A stretch of 64,000 nucleotides of DNA. Source: an uncultured Caryophanales bacterium (GTDB taxonomy: Bacteria > Bacillota_I > Bacilli_A > RFN20 > CAG-288). The position numbers were made by a program, and so were the translations under genes. The stretch is taken from contig CALBLI010000049.1 of the NCBI GenBank assembly GCA_937896065.1, positions 1-64,000 on the forward strand, read 5' to 3'. Position 1 is the first letter of the stretch. Each line of letters begins with the position of its first letter. Of this stretch, positions 35,634 through 43,443 are shown piece after piece. Below the pieces are notes generated by a model. The model did no database searches. It was not told the origin of the DNA and worked only from the letters and a program-made list of their open reading frames with translations.

Positions 35634-37165
35634 TCTTTATAAACTATTCTTTTTATATCTTCTTTGATTTGGTTCAACTTGAAATCAATATCTTGATTTA
35701 TATTTAAACAGCATGTTATCAGCAAATTATTTTTCAAATCACTACTCAGTATTATATATTCATCATTTTCAAAAATATACTTTATCATATTGATAGGTAA
35801 CTGATTTTCATCTTCAAATGGTAAATAAGCATCAAGATAATAATCATTTATTCGTTTGGTGAAATAGTCTAATTTTTTTGAAATATCTTTATTTGCAATG
35901 CTGAGTATTTTTTCTCTTCTCAACTTATTAATAAATGAATTCGCATCAACTATTTCTAAATTTTCATCAATTATTTTAAATTCATCAGTTCCTTTATCTA
36001 ATTCTTTAACTAAACTGCTTATATTTTTGCCTTGTCTTTGCAAATATTCAACTAAATCTAAAATCAAAATAAGTGATTGAATTGCATCTTTTTCTTTGAC
36101 AAAGTCAGCAACTAGAAAAGTATATGAATTATCATGAGCCAAAATAGAATTGAATCCCTTTTTTTTACTTTCTTTAATCATATTGGTTACATATTTAAAT
36201 TCTAATCCTGATTCTTCATAAAGAAGAGAAGTGCTTTCATAAAATTTATTCACTTTTTCATTTATATTGATCGTTGTATTTATAAAAGCATTTGGTGGTA
36301 AAACATTTCTTTTAAAAATGACTTGGCTAATAAAATAAGAAGACATCATTATAATTTCTTCACTGGTGATCAGTTTTAAATTTTTATCAATATTTTTATA
36401 ATATATTTTTTCAATTTCGCAATTATTATTTAAAATTACAAATAAAGAATATGCATCACTTTTTGATATTTCTTCGACATTTAATTTTTCTTCAATATTA
36501 CCATCTAATTCAACTATATTTACATCATATAGTGTCTTTTTTAATGCTTCTTTCATAAATCTTAAATATGTTCCACTTTGTGATAACAAATAAAGCTTGG
36601 TTTTTCTTTCACCACGATATATGTTAAAAAAATATGATGTTGAAACTTCATTATCGATAAACCTATTTATAAGTTCATCCTCAACTACATTAACTACTCC
36701 ATCATCAGTTTGCTTTTGAAAAATATTTCTTTGATCATCACCTTTTAAAAGATATGACAATTCAACAAGTCTTTCATTTATATATTCATGACCACTTTCA
36801 TCATAGATTCTAAATAAATAATTATCATCATCTAAGAAAGAAAACATCACACCTAAAACTGCATTTTCAATTCTCCTTATCATGTATGATAGAACAAATT
36901 TAGGATAAGCATCATCAAAGATATAAACATCATAGCCATTTGATGTGAATGTGTCTTGTAAAATATTTAAAGAATTTTCAATTGTCTTTTTATCATCATA
37001 AGATATGATAACACTATATTTTTTTTCATTTATATCAAATCGGCGATTTAAAAATTCAACTATCTTATTTAAGATATATTTGAATTTGTTTTCATCATCT
37101 TTTATATTTAATTTATACCCTGATTTAAAATCATTGATAATGATATCACTATTATTAATGTTCAT
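35630..37165 (-). CDS. Phosphohexomutase-fold protein lacking catalytic residues
   Basis: The 511-aa protein follows the alpha-phosphohexomutase (phosphoglucomutase) layout. Residues 50-130 match domain 1 (SVIISYDDKK, then YIFDDAYPKFVLSY), but the phosphoserine loop T-A-S-H-N-P is MFSFLDDD (107-114). Residues 236-279 match domain 2, but the metal loop D-x-D-x-D-R is ILNNNCE. Residues 319-378 match domain 3 (EFKYV, DFVKEKDAIQSL, YLQRQGK), with the sugar loop G-E/F-E-E-S changed to AHDNS. The C-terminal R-x-S-G-T phosphate loop is SSDLKNN. All catalytic sites are therefore altered, so it is probably a pseudoenzyme or sensor. It overlaps the 244-aa gene by 11 nt. Confidence 0.75.
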   Translation of the reverse strand: MNINNSDIIINDFKSGYKLNIKDDENKFKYILNKIVEFLNRRFDINEKKYSVIISYDDKKTIENSLNILQDTFTSNGYDVYIFDDAYPKFVLSYMIRRIENAVLGVMFSFLDDDNYLFRIYDESGHEYINERLVELSYLLKGDDQRNIFQKQTDDGVVNVVEDELINRFIDNEVSTSYFFNIYRGERKTKLYLLSQSGTYLRFMKEALKKTLYDVNIVELDGNIEEKLNVEEISKSDAYSLFVILNNNCEIEKIYYKNIDKNLKLITSEEIIMMSSYFISQVIFKRNVLPPNAFINTTININEKVNKFYESTSLLYEESGLEFKYVTNMIKESKKKGFNSILAHDNSYTFLVADFVKEKDAIQSLILILDLVEYLQRQGKNISSLVKELDKGTDEFKIIDENLEIVDANSFINKLRREKILSIANKDISKKLDYFTKRINDYYLDAYLPFEDENQLPINMIKYIFENDEYIILSSDLKNNLLITCCLNINQDIDFKLNQIKEDIKRIVYKD

Positions 37166-37889
37166 AATTTTTCTCGTCTCTTCTTTCTAAAAAGTCATTC
37201 AATTTCTTTTCGTTTTTTTCTAATTCTTCGCATATATGAATATAACTTATAACACTTTTATTATCTTTAGTGTAATCACTATATGCTTTTAAAAAAGCAG
37301 AAGTTGATAATCTATTTCCTAATGCTTCAATATCAGCGTATTCTTTAATGATATAGTAGCAAAACGAATAGATGTCTTTATATTCTTTTTTATCATAAAC
37401 TATGACATCCTTCTTAGACAAGTAATATGCTAATTTAAAATAAGCATATTGTTTATCTTCTATTCTTTCAATTTCTTTGATATCTTCATACATTTTAAAA
37501 TTTTTTTGATCAAATGAAGCTGCTTCCATTTGATATGAGATCAAATTATATTGAACAAGTTGAAATAAAGAAGAATCAATATTAGGGCATGATTTTAAAA
37601 TATCTAAACCAATATTCTCATATGATAAAAATTCTTTATTTTTGATTCTAAATGTCATATACGGATTTAAAATGTAGCTGGACATAAAAACAAATACTTC
37701 ATCTGGATAGGCTAATTTAGATAATTTATTTATTTTTTCATATTTTTCAACATCACTATCTTTAATAAATTCTAATAATTGTTCATCACTTTTTAAAAGA
37801 TAAGCAAATTCATCATAGTGCTTATAAATGATTTTAGCTAATGTGAAGATGTTCTCATATTCAACATCCTGAAAAATATAACTTGTCAT
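37155..37889 (-). CDS. Unknown helical protein in the pseudo-phosphohexomutase operon
   Basis: The 244-aa product is predicted soluble, largely alpha-helical and acidic, rich in Tyr, Glu and Lys, with no membrane segment and no motif I recognise. It starts MTSYIFQDVEYENIF. It overlaps the upstream membrane protein gene by 4 nt and the downstream phosphohexomutase-like gene by 11 nt, so the three are translationally coupled and likely act together. No function can be assigned. Confidence 0.75.
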   Translation of the reverse strand: MTSYIFQDVEYENIFTLAKIIYKHYDEFAYLLKSDEQLLEFIKDSDVEKYEKINKLSKLAYPDEVFVFMSSYILNPYMTFRIKNKEFLSYENIGLDILKSCPNIDSSLFQLVQYNLISYQMEAASFDQKNFKMYEDIKEIERIEDKQYAYFKLAYYLSKKDVIVYDKKEYKDIYSFCYYIIKEYADIEALGNRLSTSAFLKAYSDYTKDNKSVISYIHICEELEKNEKKLNDFLERRDEKNYEH

Positions 37890-38950
37890 ACTATTGATTT
37901 AAAAATTAAATTTACCAAATAAATTATAAATGAAAGTAAAGCAATAATTGAAGTTAAAGTTAAAAAAGATAAGTCGGCTGTTCTTAATACTTTATATGTT
38001 TTTTTTCCTTTCAACTTTGAAGCATTTAAGACAGCTTCAAAATCAATGTATGAAGAAGATAGTTTAGAAAAGTCTTTAATATCATTAGTTAATACTATCT
38101 TTTCCTTAATAGCACCAGAAATATAATTATATAATTTTTCTTTAGTATCATATAAATCGTCAAAAACTTTGCTAGCATGCTTATTTAAAAATCGTTTTGC
38201 ATAATTATATGGTTCTAATATCATTGCTTTATATGAATGAAAGATAGTAAAAATAAGATCATATGCAAATAAGAAAAAAGAGAATAAAAGAACAACATAT
38301 GATGTTACTTTATTGCTTTCAAAAGCAGTGAAAAAATACTGAAAATCTTTATATGGATAGCAAAGCATAAAAGCATATAAAACATTGAAGATAATGATAA
38401 GCAAGCATTCAAAAGCAACCTTATAAACAGATGTTTTTATTTTATATGTAGCTTCATTTTTAACATTTTCAAGTGACGAATAAACCAAATCATTTGCATC
38501 ATCTAGATATTGTTCAAGCTGAAGATAAACAGCTTCTTTTTTCAACTCATCTGAATAACTTTCATCTAAAATGATGTCATTTAATGGTCTTTCTTCCCCC
38601 TTGAAATCAAAAATGAGTTCTCCTATTGTTAAAAGCCTACCTTTATAATTTGGATTTATTGTTAGTGGATTAACATAATATTCTTCAAATGAATGCAAAG
38701 CGACATAATTGATTGCATTTTCAATTAAGAAACATTCTTTCACATTGCTTGGTTGAAAAGTGATCTCGTTATATGCATCAACTATGGCTTCAGCTTTCCT
38801 AGAAATATGTTTTTTTACTTCATTTATGTTGCTTTCAAGTATTTGATATGCTTTATTATTTTTTAAATAATCATAATATGAATAAGCATAAGATGTACAG
38901 TTCCAACCACTTAACTCTGCAAGCAGATATAATTTCATTTCACCAGTCAT
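37886..38950 (-). CDS. Unknown membrane protein with soluble N-terminal half
   Basis: The 354-aa protein has a hydrophilic N-terminal half (1-175), a pair of membrane helices near 178-197 and 214-238, a second hydrophilic segment (about 240-325), and a C-terminal helix near 327-352. Motifs are not familiar. One Cys (17) lies near the N-terminus and others (73, 182, 197) are scattered. It sits 1 bp after the 169-aa membrane protein gene and overlaps the next gene by 4 nt. Confidence 0.75.
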   Translation of the reverse strand: MTGEMKLYLLAELSGWNCTSYAYSYYDYLKNNKAYQILESNINEVKKHISRKAEAIVDAYNEITFQPSNVKECFLIENAINYVALHSFEEYYVNPLTINPNYKGRLLTIGELIFDFKGEERPLNDIILDESYSDELKKEAVYLQLEQYLDDANDLVYSSLENVKNEATYKIKTSVYKVAFECLLIIIFNVLYAFMLCYPYKDFQYFFTAFESNKVTSYVVLLFSFFLFAYDLIFTIFHSYKAMILEPYNYAKRFLNKHASKVFDDLYDTKEKLYNYISGAIKEKIVLTNDIKDFSKLSSSYIDFEAVLNASKLKGKKTYKVLRTADLSFLTLTSIIALLSFIIYLVNLIFKSIV

Positions 38951-38951
38951 A

Positions 38952-39461
38952 CTATGCCTCTATTTTATAAATGAACTGAAACATTTTAGAAAAGAGCCCA
39001 TCTTGCAATGGAATTATCAATCTTATCTCAATAAGAAAAACCGAAAGTAAAAATGCTGAAAGGCTTAAAAACAGAACTGATAATAGTGTTCTTGAAATAA
39101 CATTTGTAGCTTTATGGATATTAGGATTGCTTCCTATATAAAATATTTTTACAAATGTATATGAGATAATATATGAAAGAAAGAAGATAAATAGCATAAA
39201 TAAACAAGCTGATATATGATATCTTTCAACAAGAGATAATTCTATATATCCATCTAATAAAAAAGCAAACATAGGATGAGAAAATTTACCTAATGAATAT
39301 TCAAGTGATGGGAAATTCAAACATAAAAAATATAAAAAGAAGATAATTATAAAACCAGCAATAGCTGATAAGATATATGTCTTTATTTTGTTTGAAGGTA
39401 GAAAAATGCTTGGAAAAAGTGAACACACAAAGATAAATATAAGTAACAAGGATAATGTCAT
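38952..39461 (-). CDS. Unknown four-helix membrane protein
   Basis: The 169-aa protein is almost entirely hydrophobic, with segments near residues 1-20, 28-50, 84-108 and 120-145. No family is recognised. It shares one base with the stop of the rluD-like gene and has a 1-bp gap to the next gene, so it is the first of four unknown genes in one operon. Confidence 0.72.
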   Translation of the reverse strand: MTLSLLLIFIFVCSLFPSIFLPSNKIKTYILSAIAGFIIIFFLYFLCLNFPSLEYSLGKFSHPMFAFLLDGYIELSLVERYHISACLFMLFIFFLSYIISYTFVKIFYIGSNPNIHKATNVISRTLLSVLFLSLSAFLLSVFLIEIRLIIPLQDGLFSKMFQFIYKIEA

Positions 39462-40432
39462 CAGCTGATTCCTTCTAATATTTTCATCTCTTTTTCAGTT
39501 AATTTTGATACAAAAGATTTGCCTTTTAAATAAGAAAGAACACCATCAACATTTTCTAAAAATTTAAAATAAGTTGCATGTAAAAACTGACTATTCAATG
39601 AATACAAAGACGCAAATTCTTTGTTGACTTTAAAATCACCATATTTATTATCCCCGACAATCGGATGAGAAATATAAGCAAAGTGAACGCGAAGTTGATG
39701 AGTTCTACCTGTAAGAAGTTTTGCTTCTACAAGTGAATAACCACTATCGTAATATTTTAATCTTTTATATTCAGTCAAAGCGTTTTTAGCAAACTTGGAT
39801 TTCTTATCAACTTTAACAAGTTTAGTTTCACTATCTTTTAAAAGTGGTGCATCAATCACACCGCTTTTATTTATCATTCCTCTTACAAGTAGAGTATATT
39901 TTTTTTCAATCTTATCCTTTTCTCTAAATAATTCAAAAAGTTGTTGCAAAGCTGGTAGATTCTTTCCAAATAAAAGGACGCCAGCGGTATTTCTATCTAG
40001 CCTATGAGCCGGAGAAGGGATAAACCCTGTTTCATTATTTGGATCCCATTCACCTTTTTTATTTAAATAACTCAGTACCATCTTTTGCATTGTGATTGAA
40101 TTATGTCCTTCATCATCATGAACTAGAACACCCTTAGGCTTATCAACAACAATGATATTCTCATCTTCATAAAGTATAGTAAAATTAGCTTTGATAGGTT
40201 TTAAAACTTGTTCTTTTTTAAATTGTTGAAGAAGATCATCTTTTAAATATATTTTAATTTCATCGTTCTCTTTTAATATGTAATCTATATTTGCTTTTTT
40301 ACCATTTACTTTTATATCTTTTTGCCTAAACATTTTATATATAAAAGATATAGGGGCATCTTTTAGCATCCTTTTAATATATTTATCGATTCTTTGGTTA
40401 GCTTCAAGCTTACTGATTGTAAATTCCATCAA
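39461..40432 (-). CDS. RluC/RluD-family pseudouridine synthase with S4 domain
   Basis: The 323-aa enzyme has an N-terminal S4 RNA-binding domain (about 1-75, starting EFTISKLEANQRIDKYI) and a catalytic domain with HRLDRNTAGVLLFGK (nucleophilic Asp), AKLLTGRTHQLRVH and PIVGDNKYG. It isomerises uridines in 23S rRNA; RluC- and RluD-type specificities cannot be separated by eye. It heads a minus-strand operon of four unknown genes, which follow with overlaps or 1-bp gaps. Confidence 0.92.
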   Translation of the reverse strand: MMEFTISKLEANQRIDKYIKRMLKDAPISFIYKMFRQKDIKVNGKKANIDYILKENDEIKIYLKDDLLQQFKKEQVLKPIKANFTILYEDENIIVVDKPKGVLVHDDEGHNSITMQKMVLSYLNKKGEWDPNNETGFIPSPAHRLDRNTAGVLLFGKNLPALQQLFELFREKDKIEKKYTLLVRGMINKSGVIDAPLLKDSETKLVKVDKKSKFAKNALTEYKRLKYYDSGYSLVEAKLLTGRTHQLRVHFAYISHPIVGDNKYGDFKVNKEFASLYSLNSQFLHATYFKFLENVDGVLSYLKGKSFVSKLTEKEMKILEGIS

Positions 40433-40557
40433 AAAAATTATATCACTTAAGTGCCTTTAATTTAGTAAATTTGGTACTTTACTGAATTAAAATTAGCACA
40501 TAATCTTTTTTTACCTTGACAATAATGGCTAAATCATTAAAATAATAATGCTTAATT

Positions 40558-40648
40558 GGAGCGATACCCAAGAGGCTGAAGGGGTGGGCTTGGAAAGCTC
40601 ATAGACAAGTAACATTGTGCCAGGGTTCAAATCCCTGTCGCTCCGCCA
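40558..40648 (+). tRNA. tRNA-Ser (anticodon GGA)
   Basis: The 91-nt gene has acceptor GGAGCGA/TCGCTCC, a class II long variable arm (about 40603-40618), anticodon stem TGGGC/GCTCA with loop TTGGAAA (anticodon GGA), T arm CAGGG-TTCAAAT-CCCTG, discriminator G and an encoded CCA. It decodes TCC and TCT. A TTGACA -35 lies at 40516-40521; the -10 is less clear within the following A/T run. Confidence 0.94.
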
Positions 40649-40662
40649 TTATAGTAAAATAG

Positions 40663-40692
40663 GTCTGATATAAGTGTTATCAGGCTTTTTTA
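40663..40692 (+). terminator. Terminator after tRNA-Ser
   Basis: GTCTGATA (40663-40670) pairs with TATCAGGC (40678-40685, one T-G wobble) and is followed by six T. It sits 14 bp after the tRNA gene. Confidence 0.8.
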
Positions 40693-40764
40693 TTGCAAAA
40701 ATAACGTAATTTACGTTTAAAATACGATATTTTGCTTTGAAAATTGAATTTTATTAGTTTCACA

Positions 40765-40809
40765 AGCTGTTAGTAGGCTTCATTTAGAGGCTCTATTGAC
40801 AGCTTTTTA
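40765..40809 (+). terminator. Long terminator-like hairpin in gene-free region
   Basis: AGCTGTTAGTAG (40765-40776) pairs over 12 bp, with two G-T wobbles, with CTATTGACAGCT (40793-40804). The loop is 16 nt and the hairpin runs into TTTTT. No gene lies between it and the previous terminator, so what it terminates is unclear. Confidence 0.6.
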
Positions 40810-40993
40810 TCTCGCTTTTACACGATTTAACCTCAAGGGTGCTAATAAATTACACGATTAAAAGTATGGTGCTAACCTTGCTACCATGCTATTAACGCTT
40901 ACATAGTGGTTTGATAAAAATTGTGTCAGACCTTTTTTCTTTGCAAATAGAAGCCTTTGTACCTTTTTTCTAACAAGCTATAGAGTTTTGTAG

Positions 40994-41013
40994 AAATGCC
41001 AAAAGGCATTTTT
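40994..41013 (+). terminator. Small terminator-like hairpin
   Basis: AATGCC and GGCATT enclose an AAAA loop and are followed by TTTTAT. It lies 160 bp upstream of the bile salt hydrolase family gene with no gene before it. Confidence 0.55.
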
Positions 41014-41172
41014 ATATGACTCTTTTTCTTTTTGCATATTGCTACTGAACGAAAGTCTTATCGACATGGCAATAGTTATTACTACGAAACAATTGATAGT
41101 TTTATCTTTAAATAATAGTATTTGTACATGCTAAAATTTATAATATACGTATATATAAACATGGAGGATATT

Positions 41173-42150
41173 ATGTGTACTGCTATCAGTTTTAAAAATA
41201 AAGATTTCTATTTTGGAAGAAATTTAGATTATGAATTCTCATATGGTGAAAATATTGTTTTTATGCCAAGAAAATTTAATTTAAAATATTCAACTTTAAA
41301 AAATTTCTCTGTTCATTATGCAATGATGGGTGTTGCTCACATTTTTGATAACTATCCTTTATTTTATGATGGTTTTAATGAACATGGACTGGCAGTTGCA
41401 GGTTTAAATTTTGTAAACAACGCTTATTTCTTTAAAAATAAAGAAGATAAATTAAATGTTGCTCAATATGAGCTTATACCGTTTATTTTAACCAATTATA
41501 AATCAATCGATGAATTAGAAAAGGATTTGCCAGATTTAAATATTACAGATACTCCTTTTAATGATAAATTTAAACCGAGTCAACTACATTATTTAATATC
41601 TGATAAAAATAGATGCATTGTTTTAGAACAGATGAAAGATGGATTACATATATATGAAAATGATACTGGTTGTTTAACTAATAATCCACCTTTTAATATC
41701 CAAAGATTTTTATTAAATATGTATCAAGGCGTAAGTAATGAAAATAAAGAAAGCTCTTTTTCTAAAAATTTAAAGTTAGAGCAATATTCACGAGGAATGG
41801 GTGGCATATCACTTCCAGGTGATTTATCTTCACCATCACGTTTTATAAAAGTTGTCTTTACTAAGGAAAATTCAATTGTGAATAGTGATGATGAAAATGA
41901 ATCTGTTTCTCAATTTTTTCATATTTTAAATTCAGTTGAGCAGCAAAGAGGTTGCTGTAAACTTGATGATAATAAATATGAAATAACTATTTATTCTTCA
42001 TGTTATAACGTTGATAAAAAGATTTGTTATTATAAAACATATGATAATTTTCAAATTAATGCCATTAAAATGGAAATGGATAAATTAGATACCGATTCAT
42101 TAATCACTTATGAAATGATTGATAAAATGAATATCAATCATCAAAATTAA
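41173..42150 (+). CDS. Choloylglycine hydrolase family (bile salt hydrolase / penicillin acylase-like)
   Basis: The 325-aa Ntn hydrolase must start at ATG 41173, because the catalytic nucleophile is Cys2 (MCTAISF), exposed after Met removal; GGAGG at 41163-41167 agrees. Other active-site positions fit the family: Arg16 and Asp19 in GRNLD, Asn in GLAVAGLNF, Asn in LTNNPPFNIQ and Arg in SPSRFIKVVF. No signal peptide is seen, so it is cytosolic. Members hydrolyse conjugated bile salts or related amides (penicillin V, acyl-homoserine lactones). Bile salt activity is likely for a gut bacterium but not proven by sequence. Confidence 0.88.
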   Translation: MCTAISFKNKDFYFGRNLDYEFSYGENIVFMPRKFNLKYSTLKNFSVHYAMMGVAHIFDNYPLFYDGFNEHGLAVAGLNFVNNAYFFKNKEDKLNVAQYELIPFILTNYKSIDELEKDLPDLNITDTPFNDKFKPSQLHYLISDKNRCIVLEQMKDGLHIYENDTGCLTNNPPFNIQRFLLNMYQGVSNENKESSFSKNLKLEQYSRGMGGISLPGDLSSPSRFIKVVFTKENSIVNSDDENESVSQFFHILNSVEQQRGCCKLDDNKYEITIYSSCYNVDKKICYYKTYDNFQINAIKMEMDKLDTDSLITYEMIDKMNINHQN

Positions 42151-42185
42151 TTGATATAATTTACTTATTTTAGAGGTCTATTTAT

Positions 42186-43202
42186 ATGAATGATAATAAG
42201 ATTAAAAGATTTACTATCGATACAGTTAAAGGTGTTACTTTAGGTGTCTCTGTTGCTATACCTGGTTTATCAGCTGGTACTATTGCTGTTTCTGAAAGAT
42301 GTTATGATACCATCATTGATTCGATGAGTGGTTTTAGAAAGAAACCTAAGGAAAACTTTTTTATTCTTCTACCTTATTTAATTGGCCTTTTAATTGGTGC
42401 TATCTGTGCTTTTATTGGTATCAAAAAAGGATATGAGGTTGCACCTTTTACATTGACTGGTCTATTTGGAGGTTTAGTTATAGGATCTCTTCCTATTGCA
42501 ATAAAAGAACTACGTAAAGCTGATAATACTAAGGAAAAAATCACTTTCAGTTTGTCGTTTATTATATCTTTGATAGTCTCTGCTGGAATCGGTATTATAA
42601 CTGCTCTTTGTAAAATATCGTTAGAAGCTAACATGGATTTTCACATTTACTGGATGTATCCTATCATCTTAATTGCTGGTTTTTTAGCTGCTTTTGCTTG
42701 TGTCGTTCCTGGAATATCAGGTTCAATGACTTTGATGATATTTGGATTATATCAACCAATTCTTTCACTATTCATCGGTGATAAATCTATTTTTAAAAAT
42801 CATGATAATAATAGATTGATAACTGCCATTTTATTTATGCTAGTTTTAATTATTGGTGCAATCTTTGGTTTGATCGTTTCATCAAAACTGATGAAAAAAT
42901 TATTAAAAGATTATCGTGTCTCTACTTTCTATGCCATCTTAGGTTTGATTATTGGCTCAACTATTTCAATGTTTATCAATGCTGATATTTATCCTAAGTA
43001 TTTAGATAATTCAATTAAAAATTGGGATTACATTGTTGGTGGAGTATTACTTGTTGTTGGTATTTCTTTGTCATTGGGTCTAGTTTATCTAGATAAGATT
43101 TTAAATAAAAAGAAGGAAGATGATGATCGCTTAGAAACTGCAAGCACTACTATAGTTGACAATGCAAATGATGATAATAGTGATAATACAAACAACATTT
43201 AG
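42186..43202 (+). CDS. DUF368 (PopT-type) membrane protein, putative undecaprenyl-phosphate flippase
   Basis: The 338-aa protein has about eight or nine membrane helices and the two related motifs of DUF368: GVSVAIPGLSAGTIAV near 20-35 and CVVPGISGSMTLMIFG near 176-191, suggesting an internal duplication. Recent work on DUF368 proteins implicates them in returning undecaprenyl phosphate across the membrane for envelope synthesis. A C-terminal Asp/Asn-rich tail follows residue 310. TAGAGG precedes the ATG, and the gene lies 35 bp after the hydrolase gene. The specific lipid substrate here is inferred from the family. Confidence 0.85.
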   Translation: MNDNKIKRFTIDTVKGVTLGVSVAIPGLSAGTIAVSERCYDTIIDSMSGFRKKPKENFFILLPYLIGLLIGAICAFIGIKKGYEVAPFTLTGLFGGLVIGSLPIAIKELRKADNTKEKITFSLSFIISLIVSAGIGIITALCKISLEANMDFHIYWMYPIILIAGFLAAFACVVPGISGSMTLMIFGLYQPILSLFIGDKSIFKNHDNNRLITAILFMLVLIIGAIFGLIVSSKLMKKLLKDYRVSTFYAILGLIIGSTISMFINADIYPKYLDNSIKNWDYIVGGVLLVVGISLSLGLVYLDKILNKKKEDDDRLETASTTIVDNANDDNSDNTNNI

Positions 43203-43405
43203 ATAAATTATAGTTCAAAAAGCATACTATTTTTATCCTAATATATTTAAAAATAATATCATTTTTAGTATAATAACTATGCATCTTTTGATGCGTGAAA
43301 TAAAGATAAAATTTGTTTATATATTATTTAAAAATAAAATATTCATCAATTTAAATAGTAATTTATATAATCTTTTTTTCAAAATAATTTTTTAAGATAA
43401 GGTTT

Positions 43406-43428
43406 TAGTAATTACCTAAAAATTACTA
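43406..43428 (+). promoter_or_regulatory. Hairpin directly upstream of the rny ribosome binding site
   Basis: TAGTAATT (43406-43413) and AATTACTA (43421-43428) form a perfect 8-bp stem around a 7-nt loop, immediately before GAAAGGTG and the rny start. The 240-bp leader (43203-43443) also has a TATAAT (43269-43274) and a small GCATC/GATGC hairpin (43281-43294). A long leader could allow RNase Y to regulate its own message; this is speculative. Confidence 0.35.
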
Positions 43429-43443
43429 GAAAGGTGTTTTAAT

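Larger units (their letters stand above)
40693..41172. other. Gene-free stretch with hairpins, direct repeat and IS66-like tip
   Basis: No credible gene is present over about 480 bp. It holds a 12-bp hairpin with a T tail (40765-40809), a smaller terminator hairpin (40994-41013), and two copies of TTACACGATT followed 8-10 nt later by GGTGCTAA (40818-40845 and 40850-40875). It also holds TATTAACGCTTAC (40890-40902), identical to the right arm of the palindrome at 455-490. A 26-codon open stretch ending at TAA near 41118 reads like the tail of a lost protein (RHGNSYYYETIDS), but has no start. The region may be a mobile-element scar. Confidence 0.5.

Noticed and set aside
41122..41172. Longer start for the bile salt hydrolase family protein
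   Set aside because: Family catalysis needs Cys at position 2 after Met removal, which fixes the start at 41173 with GGAGG in place.
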